From assembly GCF_963576615.1 (NCBI RefSeq), contig NC_088711.1:7496869-7560868 (forward strand): a stretch of DNA of 64,000 nucleotides. The letters run 5' to 3'. How positions within the stretch are numbered: position 1 is the stretch's first letter; the number at the start of each line of letters is the position of its first letter. Below are positions 1 to 10,400 of the stretch, piece by piece. The position numbers and the translations under genes were made by a program. The stretch comes from Watersipora subatra. Taxonomy: Eukaryota; Bryozoa; Gymnolaemata; Cheilostomatida; Watersiporidae. The notes below the pieces were generated by a model. That model saw only the letters and a program-made list of their open reading frames with translations, ran no database searches and had not been told where the DNA came from.

Positions 1-757
1 GCACGTACATTCTTCAATAAGGTTTTGCTACAATAAATGCCTGCTCATGTTAACAGTATTTTTTATTCATCCGCCTATTACTCATAAATTCTGCTCGCCC
101 TTTCAAACTTGATGATGGCATTCATGGTGCCTAACTGCTTATACTGTATAGAATGCTCATATAAGATAAGCAGTTTCTGTGACTTGAAGAAGCACAAGTG
201 TATCCATTGTTGTCGAGTATGCTGCTACTTTCTTTGTAAAATTCACTAATGGAGCACGAGGGGTAATTTCTTCGGGTCGGTTCACTCAACTACTAACAGA
301 GGTGGAACAGTGTAAACAACAGTGCGGACCAGAGTGCCGCAAGAAGGCGTGGTTGCACAAACACGACAAAACACGAGTCGTTATATAAATAGCCCCTGAT
401 CTTTAAATATTCCGTTATTATGATAAGGTAGTTTAGGTATGCTTTTGTCATTCAGTAAGATCAGCTGCAGATACGGAAAGTTCCGATTTGATGCAGCAGC
501 ATAACTCTCAGTCGTACATGCCTCCAGACGAACGTATTAGTGTAGGTACGCTATTGAAAACACAACGTTCCATTAAAACTAATGCAGAAGGAAATGTTTT
601 GATTCTTGTACATTTATCTGTGTGCGTTCAGGTATTTATTCTCATTTAATCGCTTATTTTACTACATTTGCTAACGTTATTCGTTTAAAGGAAGGAACCT
701 CTTAGGTAACCATAGCCTTTTATTTGAAGACGTGTCAGCCACAGCAGAATTAGAGAT
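1..757. other. Unassigned AT-rich DNA
   Basis: No coding exon recognised on either strand. A TATA-like TATAAATAG lies near 381-389, but no gene or initiator at the usual spacing follows it, so it is not called a promoter. It could be part of an old LTR, which I could not delimit. Confidence 0.4.
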
Positions 758-765
758 TTTGGATA

Positions 766-943
766 CATACCTGCCAACTCTCACGCATTGGGCGTGAGAC
801 TCACGCAATCACCTCAAAGAAAAAATGAAAATGCGTGAGATTTTTGCCCCAATTTCCACAATTTTATATATACTATCATTGATACATCAATTGCCCCAAA
901 ACCAAATCTTACGCATTGCCCCATTCTTGGGTTGGCAGGTCTG
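766..943. mobile_element. hAT-type MITE, 178 bp, with 8-bp target duplication
   Basis: The 13-bp terminal inverted repeats are CATACCTGCCAAC on the left and the complement of GTTGGCAGGTCTG on the right (one mismatch). A perfect 8-bp direct repeat TTTGGATA flanks the element at 758-765 and 944-951. An 8-bp duplication with CAG-type ends is the hallmark of hAT transposition. The interior repeats the motif TCACGC/GCGTGA and has no transposase. A 65-residue open frame overlapping it (825-1022) is not a gene. Confidence 0.85.
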
Positions 944-951
944 TTTGGATA

Positions 952-1433
952 GAAACTGCAAAACTATTATGTTAAACATACTGCGATTAATATTGGATAA
1001 CAGAGATGGTTTAAGGCTTTAAAAATGACTCGATTTAATCCAGTTCTCATTAAAAATTAGTAATTCAATTTTTTTGCATCGTAGATCATGTAAGAATCGA
1101 TTCATTTCAATTCGATAAGCAAAACACTACAGTTTCGTTCTCAATTCTTTAGCTGTCATAACTCCCAATGAATTGACTCAATTCAGTTTTTTAGACAAAA
1201 CCAATTCTTTATCAATTCGCCACCTGTCCACTAGCTAGCCTGTTCAGCCTTTGCTCTGAATAAATCTGGCTTACTTACACAAATGTTGTTAGATTACTCC
1301 TATGCAAAACAAGTTTAGAAATAAAATAAAAATTGATTGTTGCAGTTTTATTTCATCATATATCATAGGACAATTTCTCAATACTCTTAGTGGTTACATT
1401 TACAAAATATAAGTTTTGCTAAAGTTGCTGGGG
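952..1433. other. Unassigned AT-rich DNA
   Basis: No exon, RNA gene or clear repeat was recognised here. Confidence 0.4.
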
Positions 1434-1555
1434 TCATCCTCGATCTATGGGGTGCATGGTAATGCCCCCATGGCTAAATACGTGCTCCACCAGAGCACTG
1501 GTTGCAGGCGGAGTCCATAGAATCTCCTTTATTTCAGTTAACTTGGGCATGCCTC
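1434..1555 (-). pseudogene. hAT transposase C-terminal dimerisation segment, fragment
   Basis: The minus strand reads a short frame containing LTEIKEILWTPPATSALVEH followed by VFSHGGITMHPIDRG and a stop. This matches the conserved hAT C-terminal signature in which P-A-T-S-A-P-V/S-E-R-V-F-S-x-G-G is followed by R-x-R. The usual glutamate-arginine before VFS is E-H here, and the R-x-R tail is altered. Stops occur close by and no catalytic domain is visible, so this is a relic. Family assignment is from recognition of the motif. Confidence 0.6.
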
Positions 1556-2515
1556 TTGTTTTTAGTCCAACACTCTATACCGGGACCTGTGATGACAATC
1601 AAATTGTTTATACAGTTTGTCCAAAATGCATATTGAAAAGCACCAAAGCATGACATTTCTCATTTATCGAAACTAGCTACCAGATGTGCATCATCACCAA
1701 CACTCGAGTGATATCACATAAGAATAGTCAAAACATCACTACATATAGCTTACAATTACGGCAGCAAAAGCAGCAACCACTAAATCAATTTCAAATGTAT
1801 CAAGTTTGTTTCATTAATCTTTATGGTACAACCAATTTTGGTTGGAGGCATTAATTCCTGGAACATTTAAGCAATAATATTTATACATACATTTACTTGA
1901 CTAGTTTTCTATATGCCTGTACTTGACAAAATCAACAACACTAAAGCAGTCATTTCTGCCATTTGACATATCCAAACAACTAAAATAGTATAATACAGGC
2001 GAAGCTACCTTTAAGTGTAGAAGACAACTCGTGATATTGAAATGGTTCACCTTTTAAGCCAATATCGCACACTGTAGAAGCAATGCCTCTCCTCTTCAGA
2101 TTGTTGAAGAGGCCTACCCTGTGCGGGCCCTGTGCTACTCTGGCTCTTTGATGACAACAAGTGCCGCTGGCTGAGCAGAATGTGGCACCCATTTCTTGAC
2201 TTCGAAAAGCAAATACAAGTTAATGAAAGCTATTAGTGGAAAGAGAAAATTAAAAGCGTCATACTCAAACTGCATGCAGCAAATTGAAATAGTGTGTCAA
2301 ATTATTGTCAATGCAGACATTGCTACATTAGGACTGCAATTTTTATTACATTCCTGCATGTCCACCATCCTACACACTGTCAAAGGATTTTCACTCTGAA
2401 CTAAGTTGAATTTGTTTATACATTCATTTATATATAAAAATCTCAAAGTTTTCCATCTGTTTGGATATCTACCAGTCCAGCTTTAGCTTTCAAAATCGTA
2501 GAATAAAAAATTTGT
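1556..2515. other. Unassigned; weak minus-strand exon-like frame at 1980-2192
   Basis: A 70-codon minus-strand frame (1980-2192) ends at a plausible donor (CTTAAAG then gtagct). It has a short stretch, QGPHRVGLFNNLKRRG, loosely like the arginase N-terminal GP-x-x-x-R-x-x-GL pattern. The alignment needs a gap and there are no metal ligands, so no gene is called. Confidence 0.3.
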
Positions 2516-2830
2516 ATCGTAGAATGTTTGATCTCGGAACCTCCCAGACGATATGCTAAACCATTGAACTACACGATATTGATGGATTTGTTTGGCAATA
2601 TATGTCGCTATGTGAGTGAAAATACGCATATCGCTCTGCATTATGACGCAACGTTATTTTAATTATGTTTGCTCTCACGGCTCTTTTTAGTAAGTTTAGC
2701 AATACTAGCTTATTAAATTTAGCCATAAGTAATGTGCTAGGGTAATGGCAAGTGGCAGGCAACTACATTACTTGCATTAATACCCGTGCAACATCGAACA
2801 TTCAACTAGTATACATTTATATGCTTACCT
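2516..2830 (-). repeat. tRNA-like SINE head joined to Helitron-like tail (diverged)
   Basis: On the minus strand 2520-2580 reads like a tRNA-derived SINE: an A-box-like TAGTTCAATGGTTTAGCA and a B-box-like AGGTTCCGAGATCAAAC. To its right (2600-2815) the plus strand shares GGCAATATATGTCGCT and CAAGTGGCAGGCAACTA with the composite repeat at 50.0-50.3 kb. It ends in a decayed version (ACCCGTGCAACATCG ... CTAGT) of the hairpin-plus-CTAG terminus seen there. Two independent copies support calling it a dispersed repeat. The class is inferred. Confidence 0.5.
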
Positions 2831-3733
2831 CACTTAATTATTTTTTTTATCATTGTATCGGTGTTTATAAAAAATTATTTATTGATCAATTTTTCAAGTA
2901 TTTGTTCATAACAGAAAATTTTAACAGTTATTATATTATAATAATTATTGTTTATCTGTAAACCACCACTAGTATCAAATGACAAATGGGTGTTGTGAAT
3001 AACAAATAAATAGATAATAATTACAACAATCAATCGTTTAGATAATAGCTAGTTGGAGATAGTTTGAGAGGCACCAAAAAATGAAAAGCTTAAGATAGAG
3101 CGAAAATAATTAAAGACAATTCTCTCTCCCATTCATTCACTACATTTAGACTCCATCATTCATCTTGTATTTAATATAGCACAATAATTACCTCAATAAA
3201 TAATAAACTACTTACTATTGCAGACACTACCAATCTGAAAAAAGGTGGCATCACCGCTAGCGCTAGACCTATCATTCAATGTCCATCAGATCTATATTAT
3301 GATTATAATAATACTGTAAAAAATAATGAATGTGGTTGTTAGTAAGTTGATAAAATATATTTATTAAATATTGAATCATTGGTGAAATCACCAGACTAGC
3401 GCAACTAATTTTTCAGCGAGAGAAAATTTTGCCAACAAACCACAGAACTGAGAACAACTAGACCACCAAACTAGGTTCATCTTACCACTGAGTCCTGAGT
3501 GATAATTTTAGACAACTGCCTAGGACGAGGCCTGATGCTCGCAAGGGATGTAGTTACATTTGTTCGCATGACGATCAAAACAGCATAGCTAAACTTGTTG
3601 CCAGTGCACAGGCAAACCGTTAAACTATGCTCTCTAGTTGCATGGTACATAAATAATAATAATACTACATATCATCGACAAATAAAACATACGCATTGAT
3701 ATCGAAGTTTATGAAAATGTTAAACGTGTGCGG
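2831..3733. other. Unassigned AT-rich DNA left of the gypsy insertion
   Basis: Very AT-rich, with no convincing coding potential or named repeat. The last five bases, TGCGG (3729-3733), are the left copy of the gypsy target duplication. Confidence 0.5.
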
Positions 3734-3940
3734 TGTTGTAATGATATTAGTACAAGTGCGAGTTATCCTCTCATGTTTATGTTTTCATTAAGAGTAGACA
3801 ACTCTTGCATTTAACGAGCACATTATATTCATGTCTGGGGATGACCAGGCGTTTTCGGTTAAATACAAAATTAAAGAAAAACGATCTTATATCGCTCTCG
3901 TTATAATCCAAGCCATCCTCTCCATCTGTGTAATACAACA
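3734..3940 (+). repeat. Gypsy 5' LTR (207 bp)
   Basis: Matches 8179-8385 base for base by eye. It contains the first ATG of the polyprotein frame (3831), so either the frame starts within the LTR or the true start is the later methionine at 3975. Confidence 0.95.
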
Positions 3941-6900
3941 TGGTGGCAGCGGTCTAAACTTGTTCCTGGGTGTCATGCAAGGTGTTTCGCCTCCACACGG
4001 CTTAGATCTGAGGGCTGATGATCTCTCTGGAGAGTGGAGAAAATGGTCCAGATCATTTGAAGATTATTTGCTGGCCATAGATTTGGTGGCAACAAGCAAG
4101 GCTGCAGAAAAAAGGAAGCTTGCCTTGTTCAGACATGTAGGAGGTGAAGATGTAAGGGAAGTATATTCACAGCTGGAATTTACAACTGACCCTGATGAAA
4201 ATGGTCTGATTCATGAGATAGAAGAAGGAACAGAGGGGAGGAAGTTAAATGACGTGTTAAAGAAATTTCAAGATTATTGCAACCCAAGGTCCGGAACTAT
4301 AGTGAATAGATTTCAATTCCACGGCTGCACTCAGTCAGGTGAGTCATGTGATGTATATCTTATGAGGCTGAAGAGGCTAGCTGAAGGGTGTCAGTTTGAA
4401 ACACAGAGGGATTTACTCATCAGAGATAAACTACTCTTTGGAATGGATGATGTGAAGCTTCGTGATAAGCTAATGAGAGAGCCTGATGAGAAGCTCACTT
4501 TAGAGTACGTTGTCAAGGCAATTCGAGTGCAAGAAATGGCAGTCAAGTTCAAAAATTTGACTGCCACCCCACAGCAAGAAAAGCAGGAAATCAAGGATGG
4601 AGATATTGAGGTAGTAAGGAGTGAAAGGAAAAGCTGGAAAACCAAACCAGCAATAAAAACAGTTGGTGGAGGCTTTTGTGGCAGATGTGGAAGGAATCAT
4701 AGCAAGCAAGTAAGGTGCCCCGCTATGGGTCAAAAATGCAGAAATTGTGATAAATTTAACCACTTTGCCAGACAGTGCAGAGGAAGAGCAGAAATAAATG
4801 CTCTAAAAGAAGATGAAACTGAGGTTCAGGAGGAGGTTTATTTAGGGGAAATAAACCTAGTGGAATCCATCAACACAGGAGCATGGCATTCTACAGTCAA
4901 AGTAGACACAAGCTTGAAGAAGGGGCAAACAGCCAGCTTTAAATTGGACACTGGGGCTGCACTAAGTGTTTGTGGACCAAATCACTTCAAAGGGAGATTG
5001 GAGCCTTCAACTAAAAGATTATACGGGGCAGGTAAAACACAGTTAAATTGCTTAGGGGTTATAAGATGCCGCATCCAAGCTGGTAAATTTGCCACAAAAG
5101 AAGATATATATGTAGTTGAGAATCAACAGACACCATTGCTGAGCAGAAAAGCCTGTGAAACACTACAGTTAATATCAGTGGATGTTGACAGATGTGAAGT
5201 GAGTGATGTGAATGTGGACCAGCAGCTGTTCAAGGGTCTAGGAAAAGTGAAGAGTGAACATTCCATCACACTAAAGGAGGATGCCATACCTTTTGCCATA
5301 CACGTCCCTAGACCAATAGCATTCCCGCTAAAGAAACAAGCAGAGCAAGCATTAGATGAGATGGTGAAGGATGGAGTCATCACGCCAATTACTGAAGCAA
5401 CACCCTGGGTTGCACCAATGGTCGTTGTACCAAAAAATGGCCAAGACAAAGTTAGAATTTGTACAGACTTCACCCAACTCAACAAATATGTGATGAGGGA
5501 AATTCATCCAATGGCCACTGTAGAGAGCAGTCTTGCTAGTCTGGGAAACGGTGTAAAGTTTTCAAAAATTGATGCTAACAGTGGATTTTTTCAGATACCA
5601 CTCAGTCAAGAGTCAAAAAAGTTGACTACTTTTTTGACTCATAAGGGAAGATACATGTATGAAAGACTTCCCCAAGGCCTTTGTAGTGCCCCGGAAATAT
5701 TTTCAGCAGAAATGAATAGAATGCTGAATGGGATTGAAGGAGTGATAGTTCATATGGACGATGTGTGTGTATTTGGAGAAACGGAAGAGAAACATGACAA
5801 AAGTTTGGAGCTGGTCCTGGCCGCAATCAAGACGGCGGGTATGACAATGAACAAGTCAAAATGTAAGTTTGGTCAAAAAAGTGTGGAGTTTCTTGGGTAT
5901 ATCATCTCCAAGGAGAGTATAAGCGCTGGACCGCGAATACAAGGAATACAAGACTTTCCCACACCCACTTCCGTGACAGTTGTAAGAAGTTTCCTTGGTC
6001 TTGCAAATCAATATGCACGCTTCTCAGAGAAGCTGGCTGAGAAGAGTGCCCCTCTGAGGGCTTTGCTGAAGACAGGTATTGAATGGCACTGGGGTTATGC
6101 GCAGGAGAGTGCATTTCAAGAAGTCAAAGAGCTGTTCAGCAAACCAAGCATCCTTGCTCCATACAGTACAGAAAAGCCCACATTTGTGACCACAGACGCC
6201 AGCAATCAAGGACTAGGAGCTACTCTGAGTCAACTTCAAGGTGACGGCACTCGTAAGCTAGTGGCGGCTGCTAGTAGATCCCTTAGTGAAACTGAGCAAC
6301 GTTATGTAGCAATAGAAAAGGAGGCGCTAGGAGTGTGCTGGGCAATGGAGAAATTTTCTCATTATGTCTTAGGAATGAAAGATGTAACGATTGAAACAGA
6401 TCACAAAGCCCTCATTCCCTTGTTCGGTAATCAGTTTCTAGATAAGCTGCCTCCCAGAATTCAAGGCTTCAAATTGCGACTACAGAGATTCTACTATGAT
6501 ATCAAATATGTGAGTGGAACTGACAACAAGGCAGCGGATGCACTATCACGATATAACACTAGGGAACCAGAACAGAGTGATATAGTACGAGTAGAAGTGA
6601 TTGAGAGCTACGTACGAGAGAGTGTGCATTGGAATGGAAGCTGCGACAGATTGGAGAAATTCAAAATGGAACAAAGGGAAGATGAAACTTTGAGACAGGT
6701 TATTCATTATGTTGAACAGGGTTGGCCAGTTTACCTTTCATCCATGGACACAATCCTGAGGCCGTACTTTGAAAGGCGAGGACTACTTACTATGAACAAG
6801 GGACTGCTGATGCTAGGCATGAGATTGGTGGTTCCCCTATCCCAGAGAAGTCAGGTTCTTGAAGATATACACAAGGGACATTTAGGCATTACTAAATGCC

Positions 6901-7862
6901 AAGCAAGGTCTAGAAACAGTTTGTGGTGGCCGTCTATGGCAAAGGCAATAGAGGTACAGATAGCTAATTGTGAAGTGTGTAAGAGAGAATTGAATATAAC
7001 ATACGAACCCCTGAGACCTTCCGCTACCCCTGATCGCCCTTGGCAAATGTTAGGCACTGACTTGTTTCAACTAGAGAGAAACAACTACCTGATAGTGACA
7101 GATTATTATTCAAGATACCCTGAGATAGCTTTACTAGGTAGAGATACTACATCAAAGAATGTCATATCCCACATGAAAAGTATGTTTTCCCGGCACGGTA
7201 TTCCAGATTGTTTAGTGTCTGACAACGGACCGCAGTATTCATCTGAGGACTTTCAGATATTTGCAAAAGCATATGGATTCACCCATGTCACAAGTAGCCC
7301 GAAGTATGCTCGCGGCAATGGTGCAGCTGAGAGAGCAGTTGCAACAGTAAAATCCTTGCTCAGCAAGGAGAAAGATCCATACATAGCTCTCCTTGCCTAC
7401 AGAGCATCACCACAGTTAGGAGTATACTCTCCTGCTGAATTGCTTATGGGACGGATGCTGAAGACAACTTTGTCAGTACATCCTGATAGTCTAATGCCAA
7501 AGCTACCCGATCATGAGAAGTTTAAAGCCAAGAATGAGCTTTACAAAGAGAGAATGAAGATGAACCACGATATCAATCCTAAGGTAAAAGATCTTCCAGC
7601 AGTGTGTGGTGGAGATCGTGTTATGGTGAGAGATAGTAGCCAGGAGGGCACAGTACTCAGAGCTAACCAAGATGGCGATCGAAAGGTTATCATAAAGGGA
7701 GATAATGGTCAGCACTTGGTACGGAACAGGTCAGCAGTAATCTCAGTTAATGACTCTAATGTAAATGCGGAAAGACGCAGAGTTAATGTCAGATCAGCTA
7801 TGACGGCAACCCCGAGGATGAGTATGCGGCTCAGGCAACAGCCAGATAAATATGAGGCATAA
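3831..7862 (+). CDS. Gypsy gag-pol polyprotein, single frame (1343 codons)
   Basis: This is the retrotransposon structural and replication polyprotein. In order: a Gag region (about 50-270), two CCHC-type knuckles (about 283-316; the second fits C-x2-C-x4-H-x4-C), an aspartic protease with DTGA (about 372), reverse transcriptase with LPQGL and catalytic HMDD (about 641), RNase H starting TTDASNQGLGA (about 785), an integrase zinc motif H-x-H...CEVC (from about 1012), and the DDE core with GTDLFQ (about 1076), SDNGPQYSS (about 1130) and NGAAERA (about 1165). Gag and Pol share one frame with no frameshift or stop, as in many invertebrate K02A2.6-like elements. The first ATG lies inside the 5' LTR; residues 1-36 are LTR-encoded, and Met49 (3975) is an alternative start. 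The basic tail after the integrase may bind DNA. It looks intact and potentially active. Confidence 0.96.
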   Translation: MSGDDQAFSVKYKIKEKRSYIALVIIQAILSICVIQHGGSGLNLFLGVMQGVSPPHGLDLRADDLSGEWRKWSRSFEDYLLAIDLVATSKAAEKRKLALFRHVGGEDVREVYSQLEFTTDPDENGLIHEIEEGTEGRKLNDVLKKFQDYCNPRSGTIVNRFQFHGCTQSGESCDVYLMRLKRLAEGCQFETQRDLLIRDKLLFGMDDVKLRDKLMREPDEKLTLEYVVKAIRVQEMAVKFKNLTATPQQEKQEIKDGDIEVVRSERKSWKTKPAIKTVGGGFCGRCGRNHSKQVRCPAMGQKCRNCDKFNHFARQCRGRAEINALKEDETEVQEEVYLGEINLVESINTGAWHSTVKVDTSLKKGQTASFKLDTGAALSVCGPNHFKGRLEPSTKRLYGAGKTQLNCLGVIRCRIQAGKFATKEDIYVVENQQTPLLSRKACETLQLISVDVDRCEVSDVNVDQQLFKGLGKVKSEHSITLKEDAIPFAIHVPRPIAFPLKKQAEQALDEMVKDGVITPITEATPWVAPMVVVPKNGQDKVRICTDFTQLNKYVMREIHPMATVESSLASLGNGVKFSKIDANSGFFQIPLSQESKKLTTFLTHKGRYMYERLPQGLCSAPEIFSAEMNRMLNGIEGVIVHMDDVCVFGETEEKHDKSLELVLAAIKTAGMTMNKSKCKFGQKSVEFLGYIISKESISAGPRIQGIQDFPTPTSVTVVRSFLGLANQYARFSEKLAEKSAPLRALLKTGIEWHWGYAQESAFQEVKELFSKPSILAPYSTEKPTFVTTDASNQGLGATLSQLQGDGTRKLVAAASRSLSETEQRYVAIEKEALGVCWAMEKFSHYVLGMKDVTIETDHKALIPLFGNQFLDKLPPRIQGFKLRLQRFYYDIKYVSGTDNKAADALSRYNTREPEQSDIVRVEVIESYVRESVHWNGSCDRLEKFKMEQREDETLRQVIHYVEQGWPVYLSSMDTILRPYFERRGLLTMNKGLLMLGMRLVVPLSQRSQVLEDIHKGHLGITKCQARSRNSLWWPSMAKAIEVQIANCEVCKRELNITYEPLRPSATPDRPWQMLGTDLFQLERNNYLIVTDYYSRYPEIALLGRDTTSKNVISHMKSMFSRHGIPDCLVSDNGPQYSSEDFQIFAKAYGFTHVTSSPKYARGNGAAERAVATVKSLLSKEKDPYIALLAYRASPQLGVYSPAELLMGRMLKTTLSVHPDSLMPKLPDHEKFKAKNELYKERMKMNHDINPKVKDLPAVCGGDRVMVRDSSQEGTVLRANQDGDRKVIIKGDNGQHLVRNRSAVISVNDSNVNAERRRVNVRSAMTATPRMSMRLRQQPDKYEA

Positions 7863-7871
7863 GCTTAAGAG

Positions 7872-7995
7872 TATGGTAACTACCATACTGCGACATGCTG
7901 CTACATCATATCGCTGAGCAACAAAATATGAACTATGGTAACTACCATACTGCGACATGCTGCTACATCATATCGCTGAGCAACAAACTATGAAC
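7872..7995 (+). repeat. 62-bp tandem duplication between pol and the 3' LTR
   Basis: Units 7872-7933 and 7934-7995 are identical except for one base. Each begins with the inverted repeat TATGGTA-AC-TACCATA. The duplication lies in the untranslated stretch before the polypurine tract. Confidence 0.9.
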
Positions 7996-8178
7996 TCTAG
8001 ACAATATCTATTGCATATTATTACGTACCTTATCTTGACAAATATTCTTGTTGTTTACTTGCGTTGCATTTACCCATACAAATTTACGATAGCTTATGTG
8101 GTTGTCACAGGTTTTATGTGCCGATTTATCTTAGTAGATCATTATATAGATATGCCAGCTTTTGAGCTTGTGAAGGAA

Positions 8179-8385
8179 TGTTGTAATGATATTAGTACAA
8201 GTGCGAGTTATCCTCTCATGTTTATGTTTTCATTAAGAGTAGACAACTCTTGCATTTAACGAGCACATTATATTCATGTCTGGGGATGACCAGGCGTTTT
8301 CGGTTAAATACAAAATTAAAGAAAAACGATCTTATATCGCTCTCGTTATAATCCAAGCCATCCTCTCCATCTGTGTAATACAACA
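8179..8385 (+). repeat. Gypsy 3' LTR (207 bp)
   Basis: Identical by eye to the 5' LTR and followed by the target duplication TGCGG. The frame starting in it (8276) runs into flanking DNA and is not a separate gene. Confidence 0.95.
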
Positions 8386-8724
8386 TGCGGCTGGTCACTC
8401 TAGAGTCTCAAAGAAAAAGAAGATTCCCAACAAGAAAAATAGAAGATATCAAAATTATGAAAACGCTGAAGGTGGAGTACAAACATGTGGAGCCACTTCA
8501 GGAAAAAAATATACAATTACATTAAGTGGTGAAAATAAGACCCGCAACAGCAATTTGATAAGATGAGACTAGGGTGTTTAGATCTAGAAACAGCTGAACT
8601 CGGAAGTAAAATTAGGGCAACCCCCATACCAGGCCAAGGAGTAATTGACATTCGGTTATAGTAGCCAAGAGACCTTCGGTAATTAACCACACACTTAGAC
8701 ATTACCAGTGTAAAAGTCATTTAT
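8386..8724. other. Unassigned flank right of the gypsy element
   Basis: The pre-insertion sequence continues here. No recognisable coding or repeat structure was found. Confidence 0.4.
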
Positions 8725-8959
8725 ACAGACTTTATATCACAGCCAATGACACTCTGTATAAACCAGCGCAAATCAAGCAAGAGTCGATAATTCGATAATA
8801 GCAGACTGGGTATATACCAGCGCAACGCCAGCAACAGCCAATGATACTGACCCTCTATATCACAGCCGATAACAGATTATGTATGAACCAGTGCAAATCA
8901 AGCAAAGGCCCAGAGTACAGACTCTATGTATCACAGCCGATAGAAAACTGTGTATTTAA

Positions 8960-9437
8960 GCCTGGTTTCCATATGACAGCGCAAGGCGCGCAACAAGGCG
9001 CACGACGTCGTGTGTAGACCGGCTGTGATATGGAAACGTCAACGCCCGATGATCGCCCGATATGCGTACGCTGATCGCAAGGATCCAGCAGAATGGATCC
9101 TTGCGACGAGTGCGCGCAATGATGTATCACACAATACATCGCTCGACCTTTTCAACCTATCCCACAATTCAAACCGAGGGCTGTTTTCCAAAGAAATCGG
9201 TCTCCCGTACGAAAGAGTAAGCCCAGTTTTCATATGACAGCGCAATATCGCAATGGAGGACTGTTTTTTCGAAGAAATCGGTCTCTCCTACGAAAAAGTA
9301 AGGAAATTACCCACCCTGTCTAATGCAAGCATGGCGCCTACACGCGATATGGAAACACTGCATCGCAGCCCAAGAAATGCATTGCGTACGATCACTGGGC
9401 CGTGCACGATCATTGCGCTGTCATATGGAAACCAGGC
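8960..9437. mobile_element. Foldback/MITE-like element with 25-bp terminal inverted repeats
   Basis: The ends 8960-8984 and 9413-9437 are perfect 25-bp inverted repeats, starting GCCTGGTTTCCATATGACAG. Partial copies of the same motif lie inside in both orientations (about 9021, 9222, 9340). A 45-bp direct repeat (GGCTGTTTTCCAAAGAAATC and relatives) lies at about 9178 and 9256. There is no transposase. No clean target duplication was found, so the superfamily is unknown. Confidence 0.7.
9075..9106. repeat. Perfect 12-bp hairpin inside the foldback element
   Basis: TCGCAAGGATCC and GGATCCTTGCGA are separated by 8 nt. It is GC-richer than its surroundings. Confidence 0.85.
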
Positions 9438-9605
9438 TATACCAGCATGACGCCAGCAACAGCCGACAATACATTCTATATGACAGCCGATCACAGCTGT
9501 ATAAACCAGTGCAAATCAAGCAAGAGACGAGAGTACAAACTCTATGTAACACAGCTGATACCACTATACCACTATACCGATAGCAGACTGTATATATACC
9601 AGCGC

Positions 9606-10400
9606 AACCCTTTGATCCAAGCTGTTCAAATTACTTGAGAAGATGTGTTATAATTGACTATATTTATTATAGCTTGTCTCACCATACTAAGATACCCACT
9701 CTCAAACGCAAAAACAACTGTTTATATAACTGAGCCGAAACAAACTCAATATATGATTGGTGATTACGAGTAGTTGAAACTTCTTGGTCGAAATGAGAGT
9801 TATTTTTTAAAAGAACAAACATTATTTACCAGTAAATATACAATATAAAAATTTGGCTACATTTTTGTAATACATTTAGGATGGGAAAAAAATTAATAAC
9901 AAAACAAGGAACCAACGAATAGTCCTTCTTTCTTTTCAGAGGATTTCTGCTTGTAAAACCAGGGTAGCAGGTACCTTATAATTCTGTTAGCGGGCGTATT
10001 CTAGCTGGTATTTATTCCAGCAAGTGCCTTAGTTTTTTTTTAGCCATTGAATCACATCATAATTGATATGCTAGTATAGTTTTAGCCTGTGCTGCCATCC
10101 TCGGCTCTCCTCAGTGCCACCAACATCTAATAAGGAGTTGTCACTTTGCTAATAGTGAAATAGGTGTAGTAAGATTTTACATAATTTTACTACACCTCAG
10201 TGCTATAGAGAGATTGGACAAATATGAAGTCTGATGATTTTGTGATATGCATAAAAAAGCGGTCGAAAATTTGAAAAAAACACCACTGCATCACGTTGAG
10301 CCGCCATTGACGAAGGTATCAAAAATTACATTAAGTAAACCCTGAAAGCATCAGAATTAGAAACTAAACTCATACCTGTATCGCAAACAGGTTTTCAGAA
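9606..10400. other. Unassigned AT-rich DNA
   Basis: No coding exon or named repeat recognised. Confidence 0.4.

Larger units (their letters stand above)
3734..8385 (+). mobile_element. Ty3/gypsy LTR retrotransposon, complete and recent
   Basis: The element is 4,652 bp: two 207-bp LTRs that look identical by eye, one uninterrupted gag-pol frame, and a 5-bp target duplication TGCGG at 3729-3733 and 8386-8390. LTRs begin TGTTGTA and end TACAACA, a perfect terminal inverted repeat. The sequence directly after the 5' LTR (TGGTGGCAGCGG, from 3941) starts with TGG, as expected for a tRNA primer-binding site. A short purine run (GTGAAGGAA) precedes the 3' LTR. Identical LTRs plus an open frame imply recent, possibly ongoing, transposition. 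No envelope gene is evident. Confidence 0.97.
8725..9605. repeat. Diverged tandem array interrupted by a foldback element
   Basis: Motifs of the form ATCACAGCCGATA ... TATAAACCAGYGCAAATCAAG recur at about 8725, 8860, 8925, 9478 and 9550. A second related motif, TATATACCAGCGCAACG, recurs at about 8811 and 9595. The array continues on both sides of the foldback element at 8960-9437, so that element was probably inserted into it. Confidence 0.7.

Noticed and set aside
381-389. TATA box and nearby TCAGT as a core promoter
   Set aside because: Spacing is about 70 bp rather than about 30, and no gene follows.
1980-2192. Possible arginase N-terminal exon on the minus strand
   Set aside because: Only a short loose resemblance, needs gaps, and no metal-binding motifs or further exons were found.
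5123-5485. 120-codon minus-strand frame
   Set aside because: Antisense shadow of the gypsy protease/RT region.
7957-8259. 100-codon hydrophobic frame between gypsy pol and the 3' LTR, a possible envelope
   Set aside because: It overlaps the 62-bp duplication and the LTR, has no recognisable envelope features, and is too short.
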